The notes below the pieces were generated by a model, which was given only the letters and a program-made list of their open reading frames with translations, was not told the DNA's origin and made no database searches. Both the position numbers and the translations under genes were made by a program. DNA of 64,000 nucleotides from NCBI RefSeq assembly GCF_001625305.1, contig NW_017803824.1, positions 2,754,960 to 2,818,959 on the forward strand, read 5' to 3'. This document shows, one piece after another, positions 11,111 through 23,500 of this stretch. The DNA is from Branchiostoma belcheri (lineage: Eukaryota; Chordata; Leptocardii; Amphioxiformes; Branchiostomatidae). The first letter of the stretch is position 1; each line of letters starts with the position of its first letter.

Positions 11111-11866
11111 AAAAAATAAAGAGAAATGGATGAGCAACTGCCGACCAAGTAAGTCGAAGCCCATCACCGTGGCAGTAGAACCAGCTTTGCGAAAGTGACG
11201 TTTTGCGGCGTCTGCGCTACACATTGATGAACGCATGCGCCGTCGCAATGACTGCTGGGTAAACCGCCATGGCGTGGTGAAGCGCCAATACGGCCAGTGC
11301 GTGACTATGTCCAGCATACTTTGTGCGCGGCTATGAATAGATTGTAAGGCGGTCCAGGAAAGGTATTAAAAAGCAAAGCGGAGTGTTATTGGGTGTGGGA
11401 TGATGTTGGCTTTGGCAGCGGTGTAGGCAGTTGTTCATCCTTTTTTTCTCCAAGTCAGTTCATATGGTAGTGTCACATGTGTGTCAATCGAGTTGCTAAT
11501 AGCTATTTCAAGGCTAGAATCTCGTCGCAGACCTAAGAAAAAGGGCCAGTAGTAAGATAAAGCAGTCAATACAAGTGTAGATACTTTGGTGTTCAACCTG
11601 TGAGGTTCATGATCAGACCATATGATGACTCCAATGGAATACCCATACAGCCATGAGCATGGACGAGGCGGTATGCGAGAGGCGATTTCCGACGCTTGGG
11701 CGACTTTCTGAGTGACCTAACCCTATCCTCACCAGAACATGCTGATGCTCTCGTGCCAACGGTAGCATGCAAGCCACCGGGCCAGACATACTGTAGCTCC
11801 CCTCCGGTTAGGATCAGGGCACTCACCTCACGGTGCTCAAGCGTAGAGATTCTTATTCCCTTACAC

Positions 11867-14800
11867 TCAGGTTTTTGTCATCATCTCATAGAATTCCATA
11901 AAGTTGATGTGACCGTCGCCGTCGATATCGGCCTCGTCTATCATCTCACTGACTTCCTCGTCGCTCAGCTTTTCGCCCATGTTGGCCATGACAACACGCA
12001 ACTCGGAAGCAGTGATGAACCCTGTGTGTGTGATGGCGAGATGGGTGAGAAAGCATGCATTATGGGTCATGATGTCACTTCCGGTCATGGCAACGTCACG
12101 TCTGGTTAAGAGCTAGAGGCATGTGTCTTTTCTCTTGTCCCCGAATTTGCTACTTCGGGACAGTTGTGAAAGTTATGCTTTTGTGAGAAAAAATGGCACC
12201 GTTATGACCTATTTCGTATGTGTTATCACCTGAAAAACGTGCCGGTTTCCACAAATAAATGGTTTCTAGGACTGGCTCAACTGACTTCGTTGGGGTGGTG
12301 GTGGGGCAAGGAAAGATAACTACGATACTACTGGGATAACTACTGGGATTTGTATGTAATAATAGGATGACGGTAAGATTCATATTTAATTTACGGAATT
12401 TGGGAAATAGAGGGAGTTTTCATGACTTGGGATGTAATGGAAATGGAATGACTGCGATAAAAAATTCAACCAAGGAGATTATAGGGAGCAACTAAAGTAA
12501 CTTATAATTGTACATTCGTACGAAAAGGTGGAATTTGTGTGTGATGAGTTGATGGTACACAAGTAGGGGTTGAACTTAGGTTTGGTCAATCGTGAGAGCG
12601 GCGCGATCTGCAGCAAACGGGAGTGGACAGGGGAGGGATGCGGTTGTTGTTATTCTGGTTATCGCTGCACGCAGTGTTAGCTGTCTGCCAGTTGTAGCAT
12701 TGTTTATCATAGTTTAGAACGAAATATGTTTATTAATAATCCAGATTTGTCCTTTCGATCCCCCCTTGTATGTTCGTAAGCTAAGTAGAGTCTCTATTAC
12801 CATTACTGACCTAAAATGTGCATTACTAACTGCCTTTATGGGGATATAAATGCTGTGCTAAAATGTGGGTTTGTTGTGTTTTTTAGGGGAAATGTTAGGT
12901 ACATGTATATCCCATGTGATCGGCAGTATTATATAATAGTATTAAACATTGGCGTTTCGAATTCTTTCGCACTAGCTAGTCTATATCACGTATAACGAAC
13001 GGCTGATGCGTAAAATATATCATTATACTTATAGTTAATATCATTTTACAATTATTTTATATGGGTTGCTGTCGGTTGTAGACCAGTAGTTCGTACAATT
13101 GCAGCCATAGTCCATGCCGTCGAGTTAGCCCGGTACCGGTTAGTACGTACTGTCAAAGTTGGACAGTAGAAATCAAACCACATTACCATTGCCGTCCTTG
13201 TCGAAAACCCTAAACGCTTCTCTGATTTCTTTCTCGTTGTCGGCGTCACGTTGTTTTTTCGCCATGACCATGAGGAATTCTGGAAAGTCTATCGTCCCGC
13301 TGCCGTCGGCGTCCATTTCGTTGATCATGTCCTGCAAAAAAAAAGAAAGTTCCGTTGTTTGCTTATATGTGTTGTATGTGAATGAAGTTACGACATTTTA
13401 TCATTTCATTTTGAAAGTGTAGGGATCTTTTTTATCATTCATCGTTGTCATTATTAATATGATCCTTTATCAGTCATCTAATCTTTCGTAAGTGCTCCAT
13501 GGCCAGATGTATATGAAGACACCGTTTCAAAAATCCTATTCACAGCACTGAAATGGCGTATGTGTATAGCTAGCATAGCTTGAAAGATGCTATGTTCAGA
13601 TCTGTCCAAACGTACCAAATTTGGCACACAACCAGTTGCAGATATTATAACTCCCATATTAAATTAAATGCAGTCCTTCATCTTTGCTTTTCTCATAAAG
13701 AGTTTTCTTCGAACATTAATGGTTGATTTCGTACTTTGTGACCCGGATGTGTCATGGCGGCCCCGTATCGTCGTTAAACTAAATATGTACATGCCACACT
13801 GGGGCAAAGATAACACCGCGTCACAGTTTGCATAGCACTCCAATCCCCTAAGGCAGCTGTGTTGCCAAAAATACTGGTCTAGACGTAAATCATTACACGG
13901 TTTACTTTCTAAACTACACAACAAAAAGACGCGAATATAATGTTTTGGGGCTGCGATCAACACTGATGCACGGGAGAATAGAGTAAAGATTTGACAAATG
14001 CTACAGGCTATATCAAGTTCAAATTTCAATGACATTCTACTCCTCTGACGGCTTCAATTGATTTTTGCCGGTCGTTTCGGAGTCCTCTGAAGGACTTAAA
14101 TCCTTTAATCCCTTTGGCATTTCTAATCAAGGACCATTGCTATTAAAATCTTAGCCGGTATCATCCGGAGCAGCAAAAATGTCGGCGTGTCTGTTACTGG
14201 TAGCATGCTGTTGAAAAAAGAGTCTCACAAAATTGAAATGTCAAACAACATTTTGGAAAAACTTACTATTGATTTACTTTAGTTCCAACTGACAGCGATG
14301 GTAAAACGGGACTACATCTAGGTTACATCGTTGTGACGTATTTTGTTTTAAATTTTGTTCAACAATATCAAAATAAACGCCCCCTTTTGATGTCGTACTA
14401 GCGATTGCGTGCATTGAGCCTGATAACCATCTATGTATCAACTACCATCTAAGTAGGTAATCAATGAGCTGTCTTGCTCAATTTTCTGACTTAATGACTT
14501 AATCTTTGACATGAGGTCTTGGAAGCTCTTGTATGTACAATATCTCACAAAAGATGGAGAGCAGAGTTACGTTCCTCGTTCCTCGATACTGTCGTTTTTT
14601 CGATGACAATCGACCAATAGCAGATGTCACCGTTGACAGGGTACAGAGTACATTTTCCAATGCTTGGATCGGTTGCTTAGATGCTGATTTTGTTTTTCAG
14701 TCCTTCAACTTGAAACCTTTCCAAGGGCAGTAGCCTGAGACATAAAGCCCTTTTTAGGCTGACCGGTCAATATTGTATTTCATGAGAGGTCATGATCATG

Positions 14801-15351
14801 TCTAAATTATTAGGCTACCACATACGTCGTATGCTTGGTTGGACGGCACATTGGAGATGTTCTTGGGAAGTCGTGAACGTGTCTTACAACTACTCTCCAA
14901 GCAGAGGTTGTGGGGGAATGATCGTTAGCTTTTTATATATGGCCCTTTTTTGTCGGTACCCCCACCAACGTCGGTGGCCGGCGACCTTCTTTGGCTAATG
15001 GATATTGTCTTGCCACCGAAAGGGATCTGCTTGGAGATTATCTTACAACCTCATTCAGCTGTCTTGCGACGGGAAACGTTGGCGTAGATCAGTCGGTTCT
15101 GTCATTAACCTTGCTAAACATTGTAGGGCAACAACATCGTAGGGCGTATGTGGCCGCACTGCCGCCTTGAACAACACACTGACACAAGTACTAGTACAAA
15201 CCTGCAGCTCGGCAATAGTTGTGTGGACTCCCAAGTTACGTAACACCTCGCCTAGCTCGTCTGACGTGACGTGGCCGCTGCCGTCTCGATCGAACAGAGA
15301 GAACACGTCCTTCAACTCCGCGATTTTGTCCTCTGTGAGTGTGTCCGCCAT
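11867..15351 (-). CDS. Calmodulin-like EF-hand protein, gene B (composite locus)
   Basis: Model exons are 15351-15202, 13331-13187, 12021-11867 (450 nt, 149 aa). EF loops are [36 protein letters not shown] and [12 protein letters not shown], all with canonical Ca2+ ligands. Introns fall at the same places and phases as in gene A. The middle exon (13187-13331) is the only exon 2 between 18135 and 10564, although two exon 1 copies (15202-15351, 17986-18135) and two exon 3 copies (11867-12021, 10564-10718) surround it. All combinations join in frame, so up to four proteins are possible. Intron 1 holds a TIR element (14890-15039). The product is a predicted Ca2+ sensor; which ends are actually used is not decided by sequence alone. 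Confidence 0.82.
12022..13186 (-). other. Intron 2 of gene B, nothing recognised
   Basis: About 1.17 kb with no further exon or clear repeat. Translations give no EF-hand motif. Confidence 0.45.
14890..15039. mobile_element. CTCCAAGCAGA-family element, copy near-identical to 22051
   Basis: The left end CTACTCTCCAAGCAGAGGTT and right end GGATCTGCTTGGAGATTA bound a 150-bp element. Internal TGGGGGAATGATCGTTA and TTTTTATATATGGCC blocks match the element at 22051-22226, so both belong to one subfamily. Confidence 0.85.
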
Positions 15352-15408
15352 TTTTCTGGTACGTACTTAATCGGTGAAACTGAACTTGTTCTACCGCTGC
15401 TGTCCCCT

Positions 15409-15417
15409 CTTATATGG
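15409..15417 (-). promoter_or_regulatory. TATA-like element upstream of gene B exon 1
   Basis: Minus strand reads CCATATAAG about 60 bp upstream of the ATG at 15351, a plausible TATA box with a short 5' UTR. Its presence supports exon 1B having its own promoter, separate from exon 1C at 18135. Confidence 0.35.
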
Positions 15418-16534
15418 TAAAGGCCCACGTATGTGCAGCTTCCACGTAAGCCAGTCCTATCTAGAATAATGTGGCAGGGATGGCGACTATATTAATCATA
15501 GGGAGTTGCCTTGTGAATATTTGGTGACAACCACGCGGACAAAGACCCTGAGATAATCTTATTTAATGTGTGGACGTTGGTTTCCGTTTACTGAAATAGC
15601 GTTTGTGTTTCTTGCAAAGCGTCAGAGGAATAATTATAGTAACATGTGATAAGTTCAGTGACTGAAAGATAGTCCACATTGGGTATGTATCATTGTGTAT
15701 ATGGCCGTGTGTATATGTCATCTGGTCCTAACTGGCTTGAGTCTCTGTTTGACGCCCCTTGGGACTGAAAAACAGTAAAACGTGGCATGATTGTGCGTAC
15801 ACTTGGCCGGAGTATCCAGCTTCCGACTGAACCTTATCCACTTTTCCTGGTATTTTTTTCAGTCGTCAAAGAAGTCCTGTGGAGACAGACCTGAACCGGT
15901 TAACCAATGTCCATCGTTGTTGACACTTGCGAACTTGTTGACACTTAACTTGGGTACCACGCAGATGGCGATTATCCACCAGTTGTCACACGGTGTATCA
16001 AGATGATGACGGTATTCCATCAAATGACTTGGTTATTTTTACAGTCCACAATGAGTCAAGAATAAGGTCTTTACAATTCACAAGAAAAACATCACAGTAA
16101 AACAATCTGTTCTTATGACGACATGTTCCTTGTGATGACCTGGGCCGGCCTGTCCCATGTTGTTCGTGACGTCACCATGGAGTTCTAGAGTGTATTGACA
16201 CCCGGGAGTCTGTATTAAAACTGACAGATCATGTTGTAAAGATAAGACTATTTAAAATTCTACAGTTTACAGTGTAACATGAAACCCGCCGGGTGACCTT
16301 TTTACATCCACAGACGTTCGCGAGAGATTTACGTCCAGGCCAAATAGAATCTTATATCTGTTTAAAAGCACCGCTGTTTTGTAAGCTTTTATGGTGTTTA
16401 TACTGCATGTATATTTATCCATGAAGAGATTTTATTAGACGTAAAGTTATGCTTAAGTCAGCAATATTGACATGTTAACCTGTGGCTATGATTGACGGTT
16501 TATTTGACGGTTTATTTTATTAGGGGAGGGGCCG

Positions 16535-16690
16535 ATCTCCAAGCAGATATTGGAAGGGAAGATCGTACTATTCTGTATTTTGTCCCGATTTTCTGACGCA
16601 AAGGCCCTCCAGCATCTGTCGGGCATTCGCTCAGGAACGGCGGCTTCTTCCTTTGAAAACTGGACAAGCCCTCCCGACATCTGCTTGGAT
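16535..16690. mobile_element. CTCCAAGCAGA-family element
   Basis: The left end ATCTCCAAGCAGATATTGG and right end ACATCTGCTTGGATAT bound the element. The inner sequence differs from the 14890/22051 subfamily. Confidence 0.65.
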
Positions 16691-16700
16691 ATGAGTTAGT

Positions 16701-17040
16701 CGATGATGGGGTGAAAAATCGTAATGTTTTCTGATGGCTACGCTTCTCTGGCAGCCCTTTGCCTAGTGGACTGTCAGGAAATCGGGTTAGCCAGAAAACG
16801 TTACGATTTCTGCCCCAAAATCTGCTTGGATATGGGGGGAGGGGGTAATACAGTGGTCCATGTTTGGAGGAGTGCTTGATATGATGATGGGGTCAAAGAC
16901 CGTAATGTTTTCTGATGGCTAGGCTTCTCTGACAGCGTAGTGGATTGTCCCTGTTGGCCAGAGAAAGTTAAGATTTCTGCCCCCAACATCTGCTTGGATA
17001 ATACAGTGGCCCATGTTTGGAGGAGCCCTTGATATGATCT
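16701..17040. repeat. Two tandem ~180-bp units ending in ATCTGCTTGGAT
   Basis: Both units contain GATGATGGGGT, CGTAATGTTTTCTGATGGCT, the ATCTGCTTGGATA end and a GGCCCATGTTTGGAGGAG-like tail. Each unit has an internal inverted pair (TAATGTTTTCTG / CCAGARAAMGTTA), so each is itself a foldback derived from the TIR family. Confidence 0.75.
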
Positions 17041-17170
17041 CTGTTTACAGAGCCCGTCGCCTCCAGCCCAAACACCACGGCAGCGGCACGACCCCGGCCT
17101 TTAACTCCGACAACAAGTCTTTATATCAAACACCACTTTGGACATGAACAGTGCAGCTGTCAGACTAATC

Positions 17171-17354
17171 GACCAAGCAGATGTATAACTCCAGCTCGTA
17201 TTGTCTGCGTTTTTGCAGCGTTTTGTAACTTTTCTTAAGCGGTGCAGATAGAAGATATAAATAGTCAAAAACGCACACCACTTAAGAGAGTTGAAAACAT
17301 TGAAAGAATACGACGTGCCAAAAACATGCTGACGCCATACGTCTGCTTGGAGAT
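17171..17354. mobile_element. CTCCAAGCAGA-family element, ATGTAT subfamily
   Basis: The left end GACCAAGCAGATGTATAAC and right end CCATACGTCTGCTTGGAGAT bound ~184 bp. The subterminal bases match the miniature element at 10485-10550. Confidence 0.7.
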
Positions 17355-17985
17355 TGCTGTCAGTGTCGCCGCCCTTTGTCATGTAGTACTGTTTAGTAAT
17401 ATTCATAGTATATCATAATCTTCATGACATTACATCCGCAAAGAGGCTATGTTTTGTACTCGAGCTCCCACGCTACTTTGAGAAGGAATGGTCAAAACCG
17501 TTAAAACAATGCTACTAAAATATAGTCTTTTTCCTAAAGGGGCTATAAAAACTTTAATACGCTTCGTAGATTGTTTGTTGTTGACGATGATACCGATAAA
17601 CAACTTTTAATCATTAATTAGTATTCATTCCTACGAGCACTCGTGGCATGTCGGCTATGTTAGCGAGGCACGCACTACAACAAGACTTAGCAATGTGTGT
17701 AAACAAACATCTCCATCTACGTATACACCCTCCTTCTGCGGTTTATCTTTCTCATCCTCTCTGTCTTTACGTTCCCGTACAATATCTCAAAGTTATAACT
17801 TAAAATAATTGCTTTTGACAACCCGTCGTGTATTCCCTTCCTGTGTTCTGCCATTTTAGTAAACACGGTGAGCGATGTCTAGGTTGACATTATGTGAGGT
17901 AATATAAAGAATGCTTTATATAGATGAGTTGGGGCACTGATGATGGTAACATATTCTTCATAAAACGGTATTTTACATGACTCAC

Positions 17986-18135
17986 CTGCAGCTCTGCTAC
18001 TGAAGCGGCGCGGCCCAGTCCTCTGAGAACACTGCCTAACTCCTTGGTGGAGATATATCCGTTTCCGTCCAAGTCAAATAGAGAGAACACATCCTTGAAT
18101 TCCGCGATCTGCTCCTCCGTTAGAACGTCCGCCAT
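17986..18135 (-). CDS. Calmodulin-like first exon 1C (alternative or orphan)
   Basis: A 150-nt exon from ATG to a consensus donor (CTGCAG|GTGAGT), encoding [22 protein letters not shown]-loop [12 protein letters not shown] and ending AELQ in phase 0. It has no private exon 2 or 3: next downstream on the minus strand is exon 1B (15202-15351), then the shared exon 2. It is either an alternative first exon of the composite locus or the stump of a partly deleted gene. The frame, donor and EF-loop ligands are all intact, which favours function. Confidence 0.78.
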
Positions 18136-20525
18136 TTTGAAGGCCCCCCGCGCAACGGTCCCGGGAATTTACGGTGCGGCGACTACAGATGTCTGCGTCC
18201 TCTCACATCCACAAAACCCGGCTCTTACTCCTCCCGATGACAAACGCTTGTCGTGATGAGCAAAATTCCTCCGATAACAGACTTCCTGCGAGTGAAAGAA
18301 GCAGCTTTTTGTGAAGGTTTTTCCCCCAAGAGAGACAATTCCGGCAATGCTCACCTAACACGCGCACCTCCCGAAAATAGTGAGTTGTGTCAAGGCGACG
18401 TGACAGACACTGAACTTTCCAGCCGTGTTGTTTCAGTTGCCGCCTGTCCTATCGCGTTACCGGGATGGCACTGGGAAAAGGGTCACCTAAAACCGGCATC
18501 GAATACTTGTTGTACATGTAATATCATCCACAGCTTGTTACGCACAACATATGCTCAATACATCCCATACATAGGGTTTATCCATGGGTAATACAAGTAG
18601 GACTTACTTTTTGGTACATTCAGGAACGCGTTGAAACATCATCAACAAAGAGCTAGACGAATGTCGGTGAGCATGCGCAGCACGTCGGTGTCACGGCGAG
18701 TGACGGGTTTAGACAGAAGAACCCCCGGTGACTCCACTGGACTCCACTGTGGTGCTTAACAAGACACAGAGACGACATTTGCTGTCATGCAGTCATCTAC
18801 GTTTGTTTGCCTGTATGCAGTTGTGAAGTTCAAACGCAAACAGTTAAAGCCCAAAACAGACTATCAAAAGAAACCGTAGAAAGAAGTCGACATAAACAGT
18901 GTGTGTGTTTGGAGGGGGATGTAGGGGATACCAATTTCCTAGACTAAAACCTGCCATGGTCTGATGTGCTTAATCTGAACCTTCAAACGATACACAACCA
19001 TTCAACGACAGACTTTTCAGAACATGTCTTACAAAGTAACCGTTGCCCATCTTAGCAGATGCACTCACGTGGGCCGTAACGTGTATTTAAATGAGTCGAC
19101 TGACAGCGAGTCTACATACCAGTAATAATTGTCTGACAGGGACCTTTCAGGCACATTCCGTCAGATTTCTCCTGCGACATCCATGCAGCTTAATCCACGG
19201 GATTAACCGGTGCATTTTAGATACATCTGATGAAAGAATGAAACAAATTGGTCGGTCTCATTCTCAGACTTTTTGCTAAATAGAAAAGTTCTGTTTTGTG
19301 CTATAAACAACAAAGAAACCAACATGCCAACAAATAAAGCAAAGCTGTTAAAAAAATGACAGTGCCATTTGACGAAGTTGGCAAATATGATAACAGACTG
19401 GCCCAGGCTTATAGGTTGCATAGCCTCAATTTGTTTATGCCGTTATGCAATCTTGAATACCTGCAGGTAGTTTTTCATTGAGGTCATGACAGAGGAGGCA
19501 GTGGGAGCAAGAAAACTTGTGCGCGGTTTGAAAGACGCAAAAAAGGAAAGACTAAATCCGAAGTCATGCATCTGCTTGGATATTAAGCCTACAACAAGCC
19601 AGCGAGTTGATGTAAGTCGATACCACTGCATCTCTCCATATATCCCCTCTCATGTTACACCAGCTATGGGCAGGTCAGGGACTCGGTAACACTATCCTCA
19701 CGGGGTAAGCCAGCAACGCAGTTGTCAGAGTCTTTGCCTGGGGGCAGGAATAAAGCAAGATCTTGTGGAAAACTGACTGGCAGATTCTCTGTCGTCTTCA
19801 ATGACGTCAGTATCAAACGATGATGTTGTGCCTCTAGGACTGTACCAGTGATCTAACATGACGACACCTTTAACTATTCTCCACATGGATATTGAGACAA
19901 ATATTGAGACTGACGAGAACCGGCCTTGTTTGCTTTTTTGACAGTTCTATATTATCTTTTTATTTACATGTATTTCACAATAGATTCAATATCATTACAA
20001 GGGCAGCCATAACCTTAGGCTGAATATTATTGAGTTAAAATGTACTTAAAGGGAATACGCTACTAAATACGTGAAGTTATGCACGACCATCTGTTGATTC
20101 AACATTCACGTTGTGAAAGAACCATTCCTATAGGATTATTGCGGATTGGCGTAGCGTTTCATCCAATTTAATACCATTGTGGCGTCGTCCACACAAGCTG
20201 TTCATGGGGCTATGGCGCATTACGGAGAACTAAGGGCGTCGCAAAGCAGCTTGCGAGTTGTGGAAAATCGCTGTCAGCGTTTGATATACTGTAGCGTCAC
20301 CCGAGTTGGAATCCTGGACATATCTCTGGGATACTATTAGCAGTGCACTATACATTTACCTGTTGCACGTTGCAAAGCATCGTCCAACATGTTGAAGAGT
20401 CCCTCCAAAAATATAGCGTAACGTTTCAGCTAACTTCATCCAGGGCCATACATTGTAGCCGCCATCAGACGAGCGTTTAAGGTGTCAAAAAGCAGTGTTT
20501 ATAATATGGAAAGAGTTACAATGTT
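18136..20525. other. Spacer between exon 1C and gene D
   Basis: This holds the presumed promoter of exon 1C and the 3' flank of gene D. A solitary TIR-family end (CATGCATCTGCTTGGATA) sits at about 19566-19583. A CATTCAGGAACGCGTTGAAA block near 18622 recurs as CATTCAGGAATGCGTTGAAA near 40358. No EF-hand exon is present. Confidence 0.45.
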
Positions 20526-23500
20526 TCATCCGATTTTGTACATTGTGGTGTAGAACTCCTCGAAGTTGATGTGTCCGTCCCCGTCACTGTCTGCCTCGTC
20601 TATCATCTCATCCACTTCCTCGTCTGTCAGTTTCTCTCCCAGGTTCGCCATCACTACCCGCAGCTCGGACGCCGTGATGAACCCTGGGAAAATAACGGAA
20701 AGATGACCTTGAGTCTGAAGGTCATGGGGTTGTCGGTGTGCCACCTGATGTTAGAAAGCCGCTCCATAGTGTTAGAAATCAGCTGCACGTCACCGTCTGG
20801 GATGCCTAAAGCTGTGAAGCAGTTCAAAGATGTGGTAGTAGTCACGTCAAAGATGTGGTAGTAGTCACGTGAGTGTAGTAGTCACGTGAGTGTAGTAGCA
20901 CGTGAGTGTGACGTCATCTAGCGCCGCCATGTTGGTGGGTTAAAGACGCTGTGGTTAAAAGCTGTAACAGCCGAATCCGAGTGCCTGGTCTGACATTCCT
21001 TTGGGTTACAACGAAGCTCTGAGGAACAGAAGCAAGGGTCAAGCTTAAGAATTAAGGAAAGGCAGAGGGAGAAGGAAAGGCATAGGAAGAAATGGGCAGA
21101 GAACAGCTGCAGTCCTGGTGCTGTCAGCAAGGAGGTTATAGGGAGCTGGTGCACCACAATCACGCAGCGCCCCCACAGAAAAGAGGGACACCAAGACCAT
21201 CAAGGACAAGGTGCTGTAAACAACGGCATCGTGCGACATATAGAAGCATTGCAGCGTTTTGACGTCACGTCTTATCAATTACGATCCACGAGAAGTTCAT
21301 GAATATGGAAAGATCGATTTATATCTTTTGCGTCATGCAATCCTTTTATACGTATGTATATATTGAAATACTAACCACTTATATTTAATATATTACTGGA
21401 GAGAAAAAACACATTGTAGACAGCCGGGAAAGAGACAGCTGAGTATTCGGAAGCTTTGGGTGATTTTTCACTGCCAAGTCATGCAGGTTTGATTTGGTGT
21501 GCGGGAAGATTGTATAAGGTGAAAATGATTTCTCAATTGCTTTGCTCGTTAGTCAGTGACAGGCCCGCCCTTGTTTGGGAAGTGTTAGCATTGCGTGAAT
21601 GGCCGAGATGCTAGGCGCAAATTTGTGTGAGGGTGATATGGCCTGATATGTTGTTGGGTAATATTTCACAATGTGCCGCTGCAATGTTTCAAAGCGCTGC
21701 ATGAACTTCATTGTCTTCAAGCAGATGTATGTCTTTGTCTTGTTTGTTTGTTTGTTTGTTTGTTTGTTTGTTTGAAAAAACTTTCTTTTGCAGCTCTCTT
21801 TGATGATATCTTTCGTACGATCTGATATAATTAAAGTTGGAGGCAACAGACAAGAGGTGGGTATCACTTGAGAGACGAACAGAACTCTGCAAAAAGAAAT
21901 TAGATGCACCTACTCAAGCCAAATCCATACATCTGATTGATCCACATTGTATATGAGTTTGTGGGCGCAATCATTGTTCATTTATCTTACAAAGGTTTGC
22001 TTTGCATTAGGATTGGGGTCAGGCACGGTTCTGGATAGTCTCCGCATATCCTACTCTCCAAGCAGAGGTTGTGGGGGAATGATCGTTACATTTTTATATA
22101 TGGCCGTTTTTTTTTGTCCTGACCCCCACCAACCCGTCGGTGGCCGCGGAGCTTCTCTGGCTAATGGATACTGCCTGACCAATTTGATGCTGTCTTTTTG
22201 CCACCGAGAGGGATCTGCTTGGAGATTGGCATATCCAAGAACAGTTGATTTGCCGCAGGCACGGTTCTGGATACGCGAGGACTATCCAGGACCGTGTCTG
22301 AGCATGGTTCTGGATAAAGCACGGTTCTGGATACAACAGTAACGTTAGGCCCTGGCAATACTCTGACACCCTGGGTAACCTCCCCTACCGTTCCCGTCCT
22401 TGTCGAAGACTCTGAAGGCCTCCCTGATCTCCTTCTCACTGTCTGACTCCTGCTGCTTCTTGGACATCACCAGCAGGAATTCTGGGAAGTCTATCGTGCC
22501 GCTGCCGTCGTGGTCCATCTCGTTTATCATGTCCTGATGAGAGGAAATACGTCATCATTATTATTAACATTGTGTGTATAGAGTATATATTGCCCACTGA
22601 GACCACCAAGGGAACTTATAAAATCCAGTCTAAGTGAGGTGGTCACTATAGCTAGGACTGTTGTGTCAATGTGGAAAATTAAGAGACCACCAAAGAGACG
22701 ACACATTGACCAGTGGTCCTTATGAAGAGGTGGTCACAGGTTTGCATGCATCTGGTAGGTAACGCAGACGTTGGGGTGGACCATTCGGCTTTTCGAGCGA
22801 CGTTTCTCTACATCTGTTGGGGTATATTGAACTGCCAGGAAAGCTTCCTGGTCAGAAAACTGATTGACGATATTAGTTACCGCCATGTTTGTGACGATAT
22901 CATAGCTGAGGTCATATAAATTGTCACCGTAACCTGGTACGTTTCTCATCTCTTGACCTGTGACACAGAGACCTCACCTCTGAACTGATCGCCCGATGTT
23001 GTTTCGTCTATTTGTGGACGGCAGTTGACATTAGAATGTAGACCAAACGTTCAGAAGGTCACGTTACATGTACATATCGATTCTATTACAAAACTGCCAT
23101 CCACACTTTACAGTACATGAATAACAGCAGTACAAAGTCGTGACAGTGTACGATAATGTTAAGGTTCACATTTATAGCTCTATCCGTGCTTTCTGCAAAT
23201 TACGAGGAGCGCTCTCTACCCCCGGCATGTGAAGTACTTGCGACCAATGCAAACACGGCATGCCTGTCGGTCGTTTTAGTAACAACCCGGATTAGCTGTC
23301 TGCTCCAGCCGGCATTCAACCCTGGCCGCTTCGCTGCCAAAAATTCAGCCGAGAAGCCACCGGGAGCTAGACTTGGATGGATACCAATGGATGGACACTT
23401 TGATCTGCACCAGGGGCTAAAAGGCTCTAAAACGACCAATAAGGTTTCACCCTAAGCGAACATACAATCCTGCAGTGCTGAAATGTGGACACCCATCCCC

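Larger units (their letters stand above)
15352..17985. other. Interval between alternative first exons 1C and 1B
   Basis: Searched for exon 2 (the GAATTCTGG(R)AAGTC antisense signature of DFPEF) and exon 3, and found neither. The interval contains a block of TIR elements and tandem repeats at 16535-17354. Confidence 0.5.

Noticed and set aside
17986..18135. Exon 1C as a complete independent gene with missed exons
   Set aside because: I searched 15352-17985 for the exon 2 and exon 3 signatures and found none, so a private downstream part is unlikely.
21553..21909. Minus-strand frame with TNKQ repeats
   Set aside because: The repeat is the translated TTTG microsatellite.
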